From Shewanella fidelis ATCC BAA-318 (GTDB lineage: Bacteria; Pseudomonadota; Gammaproteobacteria; Enterobacterales; Shewanellaceae), in assembly GCF_000518605.1 (NCBI RefSeq), contig NZ_JADX01000004.1, positions 186,001 through 250,000 of the forward strand: a stretch of 64,000 bases of DNA, read 5' to 3'. The notes beneath the pieces are model-generated. The model was not told the origin of the DNA and did no database searches. It saw only the letters and a list, made by a program, of their open reading frames with translations. The translations under genes and the position numbers were made by a program. This document shows positions 9,140-17,602 of this stretch, in pieces (positions within the stretch are counted from its first letter, which is position 1; each line of letters starts with the position of its first letter).

Positions 9140-9392
9140 GAAGGATCCGTTCGGATGAAGGTAGCAGGAGAGTGGGGAGTAACCCCACACCGACGAGGCA
9201 ACTTTGTGATGGCGTAAAGCTAAACAAAGCACTCTTTCAGGTGCCACATAGTGGTGAGGACTGTTACTGGACGAGCCTCTGGAGAGACTGTGAGCAGTTA
9301 AGTGTTCGTTAGCTTAATTGTCACACAGCGCCGAAGGCGAAAGTGTTAGCCCTATGGTTAGCGCGAAACGCTCAGGCAAAAGGACAGAGGAG
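9140..9392 (+). ncRNA. Tandem glycine riboswitch
   Basis: Two consecutive glycine aptamers are recognisable. Aptamer 1 holds GCAGGAGAGTGG, CCGACGAGGCAA and TCTTTCAGGTGCCA. The linker TTACTGGACGAGCCTCTGG closely matches the Vibrio cholerae tandem. Aptamer 2 holds CTCTGGAGAG, GCCGAAGGCGAA and CTCAGGCAAAAGGACAGAGG. The second P1 helix pairs CCTCT (9276-9280) with AGAGG (9386-9390). It lies directly upstream of an AGCS family amino acid symporter, a usual target of transporter-associated glycine riboswitches. Confidence 0.93.
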
Positions 9393-9543
9393 AGGATGAC
9401 TGTGCTAGTTATGTTATTCAATATAACTACATTGAGGTCACTGTCGTTTGCCACTGCGCCTTTTAACTTAAATTAACGCTGGTTAGTTTAGGTCGACTGT
9501 TTCGCTGATTGGATTCGAAAGTGATCAGCAACAGGCATTTCTT

Positions 9544-9603
9544 TTCCTCCTCCGATTATTAATGACTCTAATAACAGGGTTTTGCTGTTTAATACTCGAG
9601 GAA
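9544..9603 (+). promoter_or_regulatory. Probable riboswitch expression platform sequestering the symporter ribosome site
   Basis: TTCCTC (9544-9549) is the exact complement of the ribosome site GAGGAA (9598-9603), five bases before the symporter ATG. The overlapping CTCCTC (9547-9552) can instead pair with GAGGAG (9387-9392), which includes the 3' strand of aptamer 2 helix P1. The two pairings are mutually exclusive, suggesting translational control. When glycine stabilises P1 the pyrimidine tract would be free to block the ribosome site, i.e. an OFF switch. This is inferred from pairing only. Confidence 0.5.
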
Positions 9604-9607
9604 TACC

Positions 9608-10978
9608 ATGAATTTTCAAGCGCTTTTAGCCGATGTTAACGCCATTGTTTGGGGACCCATAACCCTGTGCTTATTGGTTGGAACCGGTCTTTATCTCACG
9701 TTACGACTTAAACTAATTCAAGTGTTTAAATTGCCAATGGCATTAGGTTTATTGTTTAAACCAAACCAAGGCAAGGGCGATTTGTCATCTTTTGCAGCCT
9801 TGTGTACTGCGCTGTCAGCAACCATTGGTACCGGTAACATCGTTGGTGTCGCTACCGCGATAAAAATCGGTGGCCCAGGCGCGTTATTCTGGATGTGGTT
9901 AGCCGCTTTTTTTGGTATGGCGACCAAGTACGCTGAATGTATGTTAGCGGTAAAATACCGTACCACCGACGCCAAAGGTAATATTGCTGGTGGTCCAATG
10001 TATTACATTGAGCGCGGTTTAGGACTTAAGTGGTTAGCTAAAATCTTTGCAGTGTTTGGCGTTGGCGTCGCATTTTTCGGTATCGGTACCTTTGCTCAAG
10101 TCAACGCCATTAGTGATGCGATGACGATTGCGTTTGAGATCCCGTCTTGGGTCACTGCAGTGATGCTCACTTTGATGGTTGCTGCAGTCACATTAGGTGG
10201 TGTTAAGCGTATTGCTAATGTGGCACAAAAATTAGTACCGACTATGGCGCTAGGTTACGTACTTGCCTGTATGTGGGTGCTATTTACCTTTAGTGAGCAG
10301 ATCATTCCAGCATTTGAGTTGGTGTTGCACTCTGCGTTCACGCCAATTTCGGCTGCGGGTGGTTTCCTTGGGGCTACCGTTGCGCAGGCGTTGCAAATCG
10401 GTATTGCGCGCGGCGTATTCTCAAATGAGTCTGGGCTAGGTAGTGCGCCAATTGCCGCCGCTGCGGCTAAGACAAATGAGCCAGTAGAGCAAGGACTTGT
10501 GAGCATGACAGGTACTTTCTTTGACACGATTTTAATCTGTACTATGACAGGCTTAGTACTCATTATCACAGGTGTGTGGAGCGGTGATACAGCGGGCGCT
10601 GCCATGACCAGTGCTGCATTTGCTGCCAGTGGTTCAGAGGTTATCGGTCAATATGTGGTAACCATTGCCCTTGTTTGTTTTGCCTTTACCACTATTTTAG
10701 GTTGGCATTACTACGGTGAGCGCTGCTGGTATTACCTAACAGGTGCACGCTTAGGTGATAACGGTATTAAGATTTATCAGTGTGTATTTCTAGGCTTAAT
10801 TGCTGGTGGTGCGTTTATTCAACTAGATGTCATTTGGATGTTAGCTGATACCGTTAATGGCTTGATGGCTATTCCTAACTTAATTGCGATCATTGGTTTG
10901 CGGCATATCATCTTAAAAGAGACCCGCAAGTACTTTGCTAAGCAACAAGCGCTGCAGACACAAAGTTCATTAGCGTAA
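9608..10978 (+). CDS. Alanine/glycine:cation symporter family (AGCS) transporter
   Basis: The 456-residue polytopic inner-membrane protein shows family signatures in order: FAALCTALSATIGTGNIVGVATAI near residues 60-85, GGPMYYIERGLG, FSNESGLGSAPIAAAAAKT near 275, and MTGTFFDTILICTMTGLVL. AGCS carriers import glycine or alanine with Na+. The tandem glycine riboswitch upstream makes glycine the likely physiological substrate. Start ATG at 9608 has GAGGAA at a normal distance. A terminator follows at 11016-11048, so it is monocistronic. Confidence 0.93.
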   Translation: MNFQALLADVNAIVWGPITLCLLVGTGLYLTLRLKLIQVFKLPMALGLLFKPNQGKGDLSSFAALCTALSATIGTGNIVGVATAIKIGGPGALFWMWLAAFFGMATKYAECMLAVKYRTTDAKGNIAGGPMYYIERGLGLKWLAKIFAVFGVGVAFFGIGTFAQVNAISDAMTIAFEIPSWVTAVMLTLMVAAVTLGGVKRIANVAQKLVPTMALGYVLACMWVLFTFSEQIIPAFELVLHSAFTPISAAGGFLGATVAQALQIGIARGVFSNESGLGSAPIAAAAAKTNEPVEQGLVSMTGTFFDTILICTMTGLVLIITGVWSGDTAGAAMTSAAFAASGSEVIGQYVVTIALVCFAFTTILGWHYYGERCWYYLTGARLGDNGIKIYQCVFLGLIAGGAFIQLDVIWMLADTVNGLMAIPNLIAIIGLRHIILKETRKYFAKQQALQTQSSLA

Positions 10979-11015
10979 GGCTCTAAGTTTACAATAAGCA
11001 GCTTTGATTAAATCC

Positions 11016-11048
11016 AGCCCGCCTCATTAACAATGACGCGGGCTTTTT
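11016..11048 (+). terminator. Rho-independent terminator after the symporter gene
   Basis: AGCCCGC (11016-11022) pairs with GCGGGCT (11038-11044), followed by five T residues. Confidence 0.85.
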
Positions 11049-11074
11049 CTTGAGTCGTATTAATTAAAGTTTTT

Positions 11075-11339
11075 ATACCAACTAGTATAAAGATTTAATC
11101 GCTCAGCGAGAATTTAGCGGCACTGAGACAAGGCAACGAGTGAAGAGCATAGTAATTCTACGTTCAAGCTTGTTAACGCAGGATCAGAGCCGCTAAAACT
11201 CGCCATTCTGGAGCGTTTTTGGCTGCCTACTTCTGCGTTGAATAACTTCACAAGGGAACAACCATTCTTTCAATTACTCGCCTTGAATTAGTTTGCCAAA
11301 AGCGCTCTGAGTAGATCAACTTCTTATACTACTTGGTAT
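11075..11339. mobile_element. MITE-like non-coding element with about 19-bp terminal inverted repeats
   Basis: The left end reads ATACCAACTAGTATAA-AAG. The reverse complement of the right end reads ATACCAAGTAGTATAAGAAG, with one mismatch and one indel between them. The 265-base interior has no coding frame; it contains palindromic pieces such as GAGAATTTAGCGGC and GCCGCTAAAACTCGC. This looks like a short non-autonomous transposable element or dispersed repeat of the kind common in Shewanella intergenic regions. No transposase is present. Confidence 0.65.
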
Positions 11340-11594
11340 TATTGCCAGCGTCGCTTGTTAACTGCTTATTGATTGAGCATTAAAATAGGTCAAAATCGCG
11401 TATGATCTCGCTCTTGTAAATCGGTCCTAAAAACTGCCCCAATAGCGCCTTGGCACAATTGCCAACACCGGCAGTTTCCTTTAATTTAGAGACCATCGAA
11501 TTTTTTATAGCCCTGAAATTAGACCTGACATTTTTCGCTTAACGTGCACTTATAGAGATAGCGCGTTACGGCGCTGTTTGGATTAAGGAATGCA

Positions 11595-14500
11595 ATGCCA
11601 AGCTTAAATCGCATCATACTTATCGACACTCATCTCCCCGGAGTGGTTGAACTGGCTCTGGATGGCCACACTAATATTTGCGGAACCAACGCCTCAGGTA
11701 AAACCACACTGCAACGTTTGGTGCCTGTTTTTTATGGTGAATACCCAAGTCGCGTGGTGCCATCAACTCGTGACAGTTTCGAGCGTTGGTATTTGCCCCA
11801 TGATTCAAGCTTTATCATTTACGAATATATCAAGTCTGACGGTCTTGCATATCAGGCTGTGCTGGCATCAGCTGGCGACGGCAAAGGGGTGAACTACCGC
11901 TTTATCGCTAAAGGTTTTGAGCTTGATGATTATATTAAGACCAAGCAGGGCGATAGTATTCAATGTTATACCATGGCTGAGCTTGGCCGTGAGATGAAGC
12001 GTGCTGGTGTTGCGGTAACTAACCTACTGAATACTCGTGAGTTTAGAGCGATTATCCAAAATGACCGTGCGCTGTTAAGCACAGGTAGTAACCGTACTGA
12101 ACTTCGAAATTACGCGCGTCAGTTCTCGCTGTGTGAGGCGGAGCACTCACTGCGCCATATTGAGAAACTAGCCAAGGCTGTGCACTCGAAAGAGGGCAAG
12201 ATGGAAACGATCAAGTCGATGATCGCCGCCATCTTAGAAGAGGACGGGGTTAATCCACCAAGCTCGCGCTTAAATCCTCAGCGAGTAGAAGCGTGGATCC
12301 GTGAAAGCCAGCTTATCCAAGGCTTTGAGCAAATTCGCCCTGAGTTTGAAAAGCTTGAGCAAGAGTTTGACCAGTTGCTAAGTACTGAGCAGCGTCTTGC
12401 CAGTTTGCGTCGTGGTTACAGCAAAGATGAAACCACAGAGGTTGAGCGTCAAGAGCATCATCAAGATCTATCGAAAGCACTTAATGCTCAATTACGTCAG
12501 CTTGATGAAGATTGGAAAGAGCAGCGTGATGAGTTAAGCCTTGATCTGTCTGCAGCAAAAGGTGATGTAGCCAAATGTGAGCATGAGCTTGACGCCATTG
12601 AAGATCAACACGCTAGCTTCCAAGATGCTGATATCGAACAAGCAAAAGCTGATTTAGAGCAATTGCCTAACTGGCGCGGCAGTTTAGAGAACTTAACTGA
12701 GCGCCATAAGTTACAAACTGAGAAACACCAAGATATTGAAGCGGCATATAACGCTCGTCGTAGCAAGATTGGTGAAGGCCTTAACCGTGAGTTGGAAAGC
12801 TTGCATCAAGAGCAAGATAGCTTGCGTGAATCTCGCGATAAGCAAAGAGAGAACGGCCGCAGCGAGTTAGCAGAGCTTGAGCAAGAGTGGCGCGAATCGA
12901 CAGAAAAAGGTAAGGCGCAGTTTAGCGAGCAGGCGCAGCAGTTAAAAGTGACCGCTGCTGAGCTAAAAGTGCGTGTTGATAGTGTGACTTATTCGGAAGA
13001 TGAGAAGTTAGCACTGGCAGTGTTCGATGAACGGATCTCCCGTGCCGATGAAGAGCAAGAAGCGTGTAACGCTAAAGTTGACCGCCTATCGAGCGAAGAG
13101 CGTAAGCTAAGAGCTAAGCGCGATCAAGCTAACGAAAGTCTGCGGGTTGCCGGTATTCGAGTCACTGAGCGTCAGAGCGAGCTTGAAGAGCTGCAACATA
13201 TTTTGTTCCCGCAGTCGCACACTTTACTTGAGTTTTTACGTAAAGAAGCCAGTGGCTGGGAAAACACCTTAGGTAAGGTGATTAACTCAGAACTGCTGCA
13301 CCGCAGTGATCTACACCCGAGTCTAAGCGGTGACAACCTAGACGCGCTTTACGGTATCGCACTGGACTTAAAAGCGATTGATGCGCCAGAGTACGCGGCA
13401 TCGGAACAAGAGTTAAGAGTGAAACATGCTGCAGCTGAAGAGGCATTAGCAAGCGCCAAGGAGCTGCAGGTTGAAGCAGAAGACTTACTTGTTGCTGCTA
13501 ACACTGAGTTAGATAAGTTGTTACGTGAACTGACTTTTGCGCGCACAGCCTATAAAAATAGCCGTGATGATTTACGTCGTTTATTTGATGATAAGCGAGC
13601 CGAGCAAGAGAAGATCAACCAAGCGTTGAATGAGCGTAAAGCGGCGTCGCAAAAGCAACTTGCACGCATCGATAGCGATATTAAGCAGCTACAAGCCCAA
13701 CAGCAAGAGTGGCTTGAAGAGCAAAAAGAGCAAGCATTAGAAGCGCGCATGGAGAAGAATGCTTATTGGCAAGAGGTTGTTGGCGCATTAGATAACCAAC
13801 TTAACCAAGTGAAAGCCAATATTCAAAGCCGCCGTGAGCACGCTGCCAGCGAGCAAAAAGCGTGTGAGCAGTGGTACAAAAATGAGCTTAAATCTCGTGG
13901 TGTTGACGAGGCGAAAATCGTTGCACTTAAAGCGGAGATCCGCAGTCTTGAAAGCAATATTGCTAAAGCTGAGCAGCGCCGCAGTGAAGTGCTACGTTAT
14001 GAAGATTGGTACCAGCATACTTGGTTACAGCGTAAGCCTAAACTGCAATCTGAACTGAGTAAGGTTAAGCATGCTAGCCTAGATTTAGAGCAGCAGTTAA
14101 AAGCCAAATCAAATGAGATAAAGGCACAGCGCGGTGAGTTAGAAGCTGAACGTAAGCAGTCCGATGCAGTGCAAATTGAAGCGTCAGAAAACCTCACTAA
14201 ATTGCGCAGCTTAATGCGTAAGCTGAGCGAGCTAAAACTGCCGCCGAACAACGAAGATGCCCAAGGCAGCTTAAGCGAGCGTTTACGCCAAGGTGAAGAC
14301 CAACTGCTAAAGCGTGATGCATTATTAGGCTCGGTGAAACAATACGTTGAACACTTTGACTCAGTGATTGCGAGTAAATCAGGTTCAGGTTTATCTGAAA
14401 CGTGGGAGCGCGCCCGTGAAGAGTCGAGCTTTGTTAACGACAAAGGCATTCGCATTCTTGATTACCGTAAACTTGTGCCACAACTTGAGCAGCTGCTGAA

Positions 14501-15269
14501 TGTGATGGTGCCACAATCTGTAATGGCGCTGCGTGAGCAAGGACGGATCTTCGGTGTTGATCTAACAGCATTTTACGATGTACTTGCGGATATCGACCGT
14601 CGTATCGCCTCGCAAAGTGCGCGTATTACCCGTGAAGTGGGTGAAGAGCTGTTCCTTGATGGTGTCTCTGAATCAGCAGTTAAAATTCGCTCACGTATTA
14701 GTGAGTTAGAGTTTTGGCCTGAGCTAGAGCAGTTTGTAAAAGCCTTTAAGCGCTGGAAAGCGGATGGCTTTAACGACTTACCGGGTGAAGACTACACTAA
14801 CAGCATGCGTCGTGCGCTCGATATCATTGGTCGCGCCGCACTGTCAGGTGGTATTGCTAAGCTGCTTGAAATCGAACTACGCCTGAAAGAAGGTAACAGC
14901 GACTTAGTTATTCGTACCGACAGACAGCTCAATGAGTCATCGAGTCACGGTATGGCATACCTGATCTTATGTAAATTCCTACTGGCATTTACCCGTCTAC
15001 TTCGTGGCCGTGCTGAAGTCACCATTCATTGGCCTATTGATGAATTAGGTACATTGCACCACGGTAACGTGAAGAAAATTTTTGATGCTTGTGAGAACAA
15101 CAATATTTCAGTATTGGGTGCGTTCCCGAACCCAGAGTCTGAAGTACTAAACTTGTTTGCTAATCGCTACATCATCAATAAACAAACTAAAAAACTGCAG
15201 GTGGTTAAGCCTCAAGTTAATCCTATCGCTGAAAAGCTTAATCAGCGTCGTGCACAGGAGGCCGTGTAA
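11595..15269 (+). CDS. SMC-like condensin ATPase (MksB/JetC type)
   Basis: The 1224-residue protein has an N-terminal ABC-type Walker A, GTNASGKTT (near residue 33). It also has long charged coiled coils (about 220-540 and 600-950) on either side of a hinge-like segment around 545-600 (GWENTLGKVIN..., LDALYGIALDLKAID). The C-terminal head has a signature-like NESSSHGMAYLILC and Walker B IHWPIDELGTL. Length and hinge match MksB/JetC better than MukB (about 1480) or canonical SMC. With the next two genes it should form a bipartite condensin that loops DNA. TAATG at 15267-15271 couples it to the E subunit. Chromosome maintenance or plasmid defence are both possible. Confidence 0.82.
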   Translation: MPSLNRIILIDTHLPGVVELALDGHTNICGTNASGKTTLQRLVPVFYGEYPSRVVPSTRDSFERWYLPHDSSFIIYEYIKSDGLAYQAVLASAGDGKGVNYRFIAKGFELDDYIKTKQGDSIQCYTMAELGREMKRAGVAVTNLLNTREFRAIIQNDRALLSTGSNRTELRNYARQFSLCEAEHSLRHIEKLAKAVHSKEGKMETIKSMIAAILEEDGVNPPSSRLNPQRVEAWIRESQLIQGFEQIRPEFEKLEQEFDQLLSTEQRLASLRRGYSKDETTEVERQEHHQDLSKALNAQLRQLDEDWKEQRDELSLDLSAAKGDVAKCEHELDAIEDQHASFQDADIEQAKADLEQLPNWRGSLENLTERHKLQTEKHQDIEAAYNARRSKIGEGLNRELESLHQEQDSLRESRDKQRENGRSELAELEQEWRESTEKGKAQFSEQAQQLKVTAAELKVRVDSVTYSEDEKLALAVFDERISRADEEQEACNAKVDRLSSEERKLRAKRDQANESLRVAGIRVTERQSELEELQHILFPQSHTLLEFLRKEASGWENTLGKVINSELLHRSDLHPSLSGDNLDALYGIALDLKAIDAPEYAASEQELRVKHAAAEEALASAKELQVEAEDLLVAANTELDKLLRELTFARTAYKNSRDDLRRLFDDKRAEQEKINQALNERKAASQKQLARIDSDIKQLQAQQQEWLEEQKEQALEARMEKNAYWQEVVGALDNQLNQVKANIQSRREHAASEQKACEQWYKNELKSRGVDEAKIVALKAEIRSLESNIAKAEQRRSEVLRYEDWYQHTWLQRKPKLQSELSKVKHASLDLEQQLKAKSNEIKAQRGELEAERKQSDAVQIEASENLTKLRSLMRKLSELKLPPNNEDAQGSLSERLRQGEDQLLKRDALLGSVKQYVEHFDSVIASKSGSGLSETWERAREESSFVNDKGIRILDYRKLVPQLEQLLNVMVPQSVMALREQGRIFGVDLTAFYDVLADIDRRIASQSARITREVGEELFLDGVSESAVKIRSRISELEFWPELEQFVKAFKRWKADGFNDLPGEDYTNSMRRALDIIGRAALSGGIAKLLEIELRLKEGNSDLVIRTDRQLNESSSHGMAYLILCKFLLAFTRLLRGRAEVTIHWPIDELGTLHHGNVKKIFDACENNNISVLGAFPNPESEVLNLFANRYIINKQTKKLQVVKPQVNPIAEKLNQRRAQEAV

Positions 15270-15922
15270 TGAGCCAAGCAACTGAAACCACCATTGTTGG
15301 CACGAGTGCGCTAATCGAGCGCTTACTTAAAGGCCAGTTTATTTGCCGCACGACTGATGAAGATGGTTGGCGTGCACTAAAAAGCCCATCAACACGTGAG
15401 CATGTTGAGCAGTATTTAAATCAGATCAATCGCACCATAGGCTCAGCGGGTGAAGGTGAAGTGTTTTTCTGTGGCTATCAACAGATTGGTGATGGCGAAC
15501 GTAAAGTGATCTCCTCGCAGTTTAAAGATATCTGTAATGCGCTTATTCCGTTAGTGGAGTGGTTAGTGTTAGTGCAAGAGAGTAGTGGCCAAGATGCGCC
15601 GCTATCAGAAGGGGTTGCAGTGCGCTTAACTGAGTTGCAAACCCGCATTGAAGACACACCTGCATTTCGCGAGCAGCTGGCCAAGATCAGCCATTACCGT
15701 TTGTTTGGCTCAACCAGTACCAATGTTGATGCGCAAATTAAGCTAGTGTTTAAACGCTTAGTGGATCTGGGGTATTTGACTCGCCCTAACAGTGAAAAGC
15801 AGATTTACATTGCCACAGGTAAGCTAGATTACCTATATGAAGTGATCCGCTTTATCGATGAAACTGAAGGCTTAAGCCTTGAAGCACAGGCTGAAACCGC
15901 AACCCAAAGGGATTTGGTTTAA
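15269..15922 (+). CDS. MksE/JetB-like condensin subunit
   Basis: The 217-residue soluble protein starts within the ATPase stop codon (TAATG). Its body (ALIERLLKGQFICRTTDEDGWRAL near the N-terminus, then FRLFG-like HYRLFGSTSTN, FKRLVDLGYLTRPN) reads like the small winged-helix KITE subunits of Mks/Wadjet condensins, which bind the kleisin. Sequence similarity in this family is low, so the assignment rests mainly on size, the winged-helix-like C-terminal segment and its place between the ATPase and kleisin genes. Confidence 0.7.
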   Translation: MSQATETTIVGTSALIERLLKGQFICRTTDEDGWRALKSPSTREHVEQYLNQINRTIGSAGEGEVFFCGYQQIGDGERKVISSQFKDICNALIPLVEWLVLVQESSGQDAPLSEGVAVRLTELQTRIEDTPAFREQLAKISHYRLFGSTSTNVDAQIKLVFKRLVDLGYLTRPNSEKQIYIATGKLDYLYEVIRFIDETEGLSLEAQAETATQRDLV

Positions 15923-15923
15923 T

Positions 15924-17144
15924 ATGAGCAGTAACTTACACCAAGCGGGTGTTAAGCTGCTGAAACAGCTTGGACGCCATGCAGAACTGGTGATGGACGT
16001 ATATTTATCAGGCTCAGTATCGATTGATGAGAGCAATGCCTCTGCAGTCGATAAGCTACAAAAAAGTGATATTTTATGGCGTCCAGAGCCTGAAGCTGAA
16101 CTGCGACTAAAGCGCTCTGTGCGTGCTTTGCTAGAAGAAGCCCTTAGCGATGAGCGTAACCGCCAAATTGATTCTAATGTTGGTTCGTCACTTGCGACTA
16201 TCAAGACCTTGGCTGATCACTATAAAGAAGCACGCCATAATGTCGATTTCAGCGCCTCAGAGGCTTACCTTGCCGATTTAAATGAGCATGTTTATAGCTT
16301 TGCCGACGGACTACGCTATTCGATCCGTGTGCTGTGGAGTCGAATAAATAATGAGTTTGGTTATGTAGGCAGTATCAACGCTAAAATTCGCGAAAACGAA
16401 TTAGCCCAAAGCCAAGTAACAGAGCTGCTAAACGGCCTAGAGATGTTCCAGTTCAGCGAGCTTGCTGAAATTGCGGGTGACACACGTGAACTACGTAAAC
16501 TGCTGGTTACCACCTTACAAGAAACCTTAAGTGACTGTACTCAAGAGCTAAGTGTGGTGCAGGCGCGGCTATTAGAGCTACTTGGGCGTTTCCGCCAAAT
16601 TCGTGGCCGTACTCGTTTGCTAAAGGGGTGGTTGCTGTATACCGACCTACACCCGGATTATCGCCCAGCCGACCACGTCAGTCACAAGCAGTTACCAGCA
16701 CTGTTTAATATTGCTGAGCCACTGTTGGCTCCTGCGGCTGTGGATGTCAATAATCACAGTTTAGAGCCTGAGTTACTCGAGATCGTTTCCAGCATTAAAC
16801 GTATTGATCGTTTAAATGATCTCGGTACCCAGCGTGAGCAAGATGTGTCAGTTAGCCTCAGCCAAACTGAAGATTTTGATATTCCAGATAACCCGTTAAA
16901 GCTGGCAGTAGATGGGTATTTCTGTGCGGTTATCGACTCAGGTAAGAGCCAATCGGCGCTTGAGTATCTCGACGAGCAGCAGTTGCCTTGGGACAGAGAG
17001 TCTTGGTTATATCAAGTGATTTGTGGCTACGAGGGCTTGCCTGAAGAGCATCGTCGCTACTTTGAATTAGAACCTATTGGTGAGTCAGACCCAGTATATA
17101 CCGGTAACTTTATTATTAAAGATGTCGAGTTATGGCTGGCTTAG
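15924..17144 (+). CDS. MksF/JetA-like kleisin subunit
   Basis: The 406-residue product starts at ATG 15924, one base after the MksE stop, with AAGGGA about 12 bases upstream. An in-frame start at 15879 would overlap the previous gene and is less likely. The mostly helical sequence contains VLWSRINNEFGYVGSI, ELLGRFRQIRGRTRLLKGWLL and a C-terminal GNFIIKDVELWLA. The central GRTRLLKG stretch and size fit JetA/MksF kleisins. No JetD-type topoisomerase-like nuclease gene follows; a terminator closes the operon at 17174-17204. Confidence 0.7.
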   Translation: MSSNLHQAGVKLLKQLGRHAELVMDVYLSGSVSIDESNASAVDKLQKSDILWRPEPEAELRLKRSVRALLEEALSDERNRQIDSNVGSSLATIKTLADHYKEARHNVDFSASEAYLADLNEHVYSFADGLRYSIRVLWSRINNEFGYVGSINAKIRENELAQSQVTELLNGLEMFQFSELAEIAGDTRELRKLLVTTLQETLSDCTQELSVVQARLLELLGRFRQIRGRTRLLKGWLLYTDLHPDYRPADHVSHKQLPALFNIAEPLLAPAAVDVNNHSLEPELLEIVSSIKRIDRLNDLGTQREQDVSVSLSQTEDFDIPDNPLKLAVDGYFCAVIDSGKSQSALEYLDEQQLPWDRESWLYQVICGYEGLPEEHRRYFELEPIGESDPVYTGNFIIKDVELWLA

Positions 17145-17173
17145 AGATGCGCTAGTCATAAGAGAATGTGACG

Positions 17174-17204
17174 AAAAAAGCACCTACTTAAAGGTGCTTT
17201 TTTT
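17174..17204 (+). terminator. Rho-independent terminator closing the condensin operon
   Basis: AAAAAAGCACCT and AGGTGCTTTTTT form a 12-bp stem with a short loop, ending in a T-run. The A-run on the other side would allow bidirectional function. Confidence 0.88.
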
Positions 17205-17602
17205 ATGAGCATTAATCGGTGTATTTAGCCTGTGGTAGCGTTTTGTGTATATATTCGGTTGGTATTTGGGTTATTGTGCTGGTGTAGGCTTATGATTTGG
17301 TCTGTATCACTATTTGATTTTTAATTTTCTGTGGAAAAAATGCTGCTATTTTGTTGCTGGTGTAAAAGTTATGCCTATGGTGATAACCGTGGCTTGTTTT
17401 TATAATCCTTGTAATTCAACGTTTTAGTTGTTGTTGCTGCACTTGGTTACACAGGTGTTTCAAAAACTAAATGACGATTTTGCATTGAAATTTATGCCAG
17501 CATGTTTCACTATCCCTGCCATGAAGAGATGAAAAACCATATTCATCAACATTGAAGGCAATAGAAGGCATGCAATTAAGACATGTCCAATAAGGCAAGC
17601 AA
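17205..17602. other. Intergenic region, nothing recognisable
   Basis: About 400 bases of T-rich sequence between the condensin terminator and the DAACS transporter gene. It presumably holds the transporter promoter. I see no open frame with a ribosome site, no RNA motif and no repeat. Confidence 0.6.

Noticed and set aside
13349..14455. Serine-rich minus-strand frames inside the condensin ATPase gene
   Set aside because: They are reverse-strand shadows produced by the Glu/Leu/Gln-rich coiled-coil codons.
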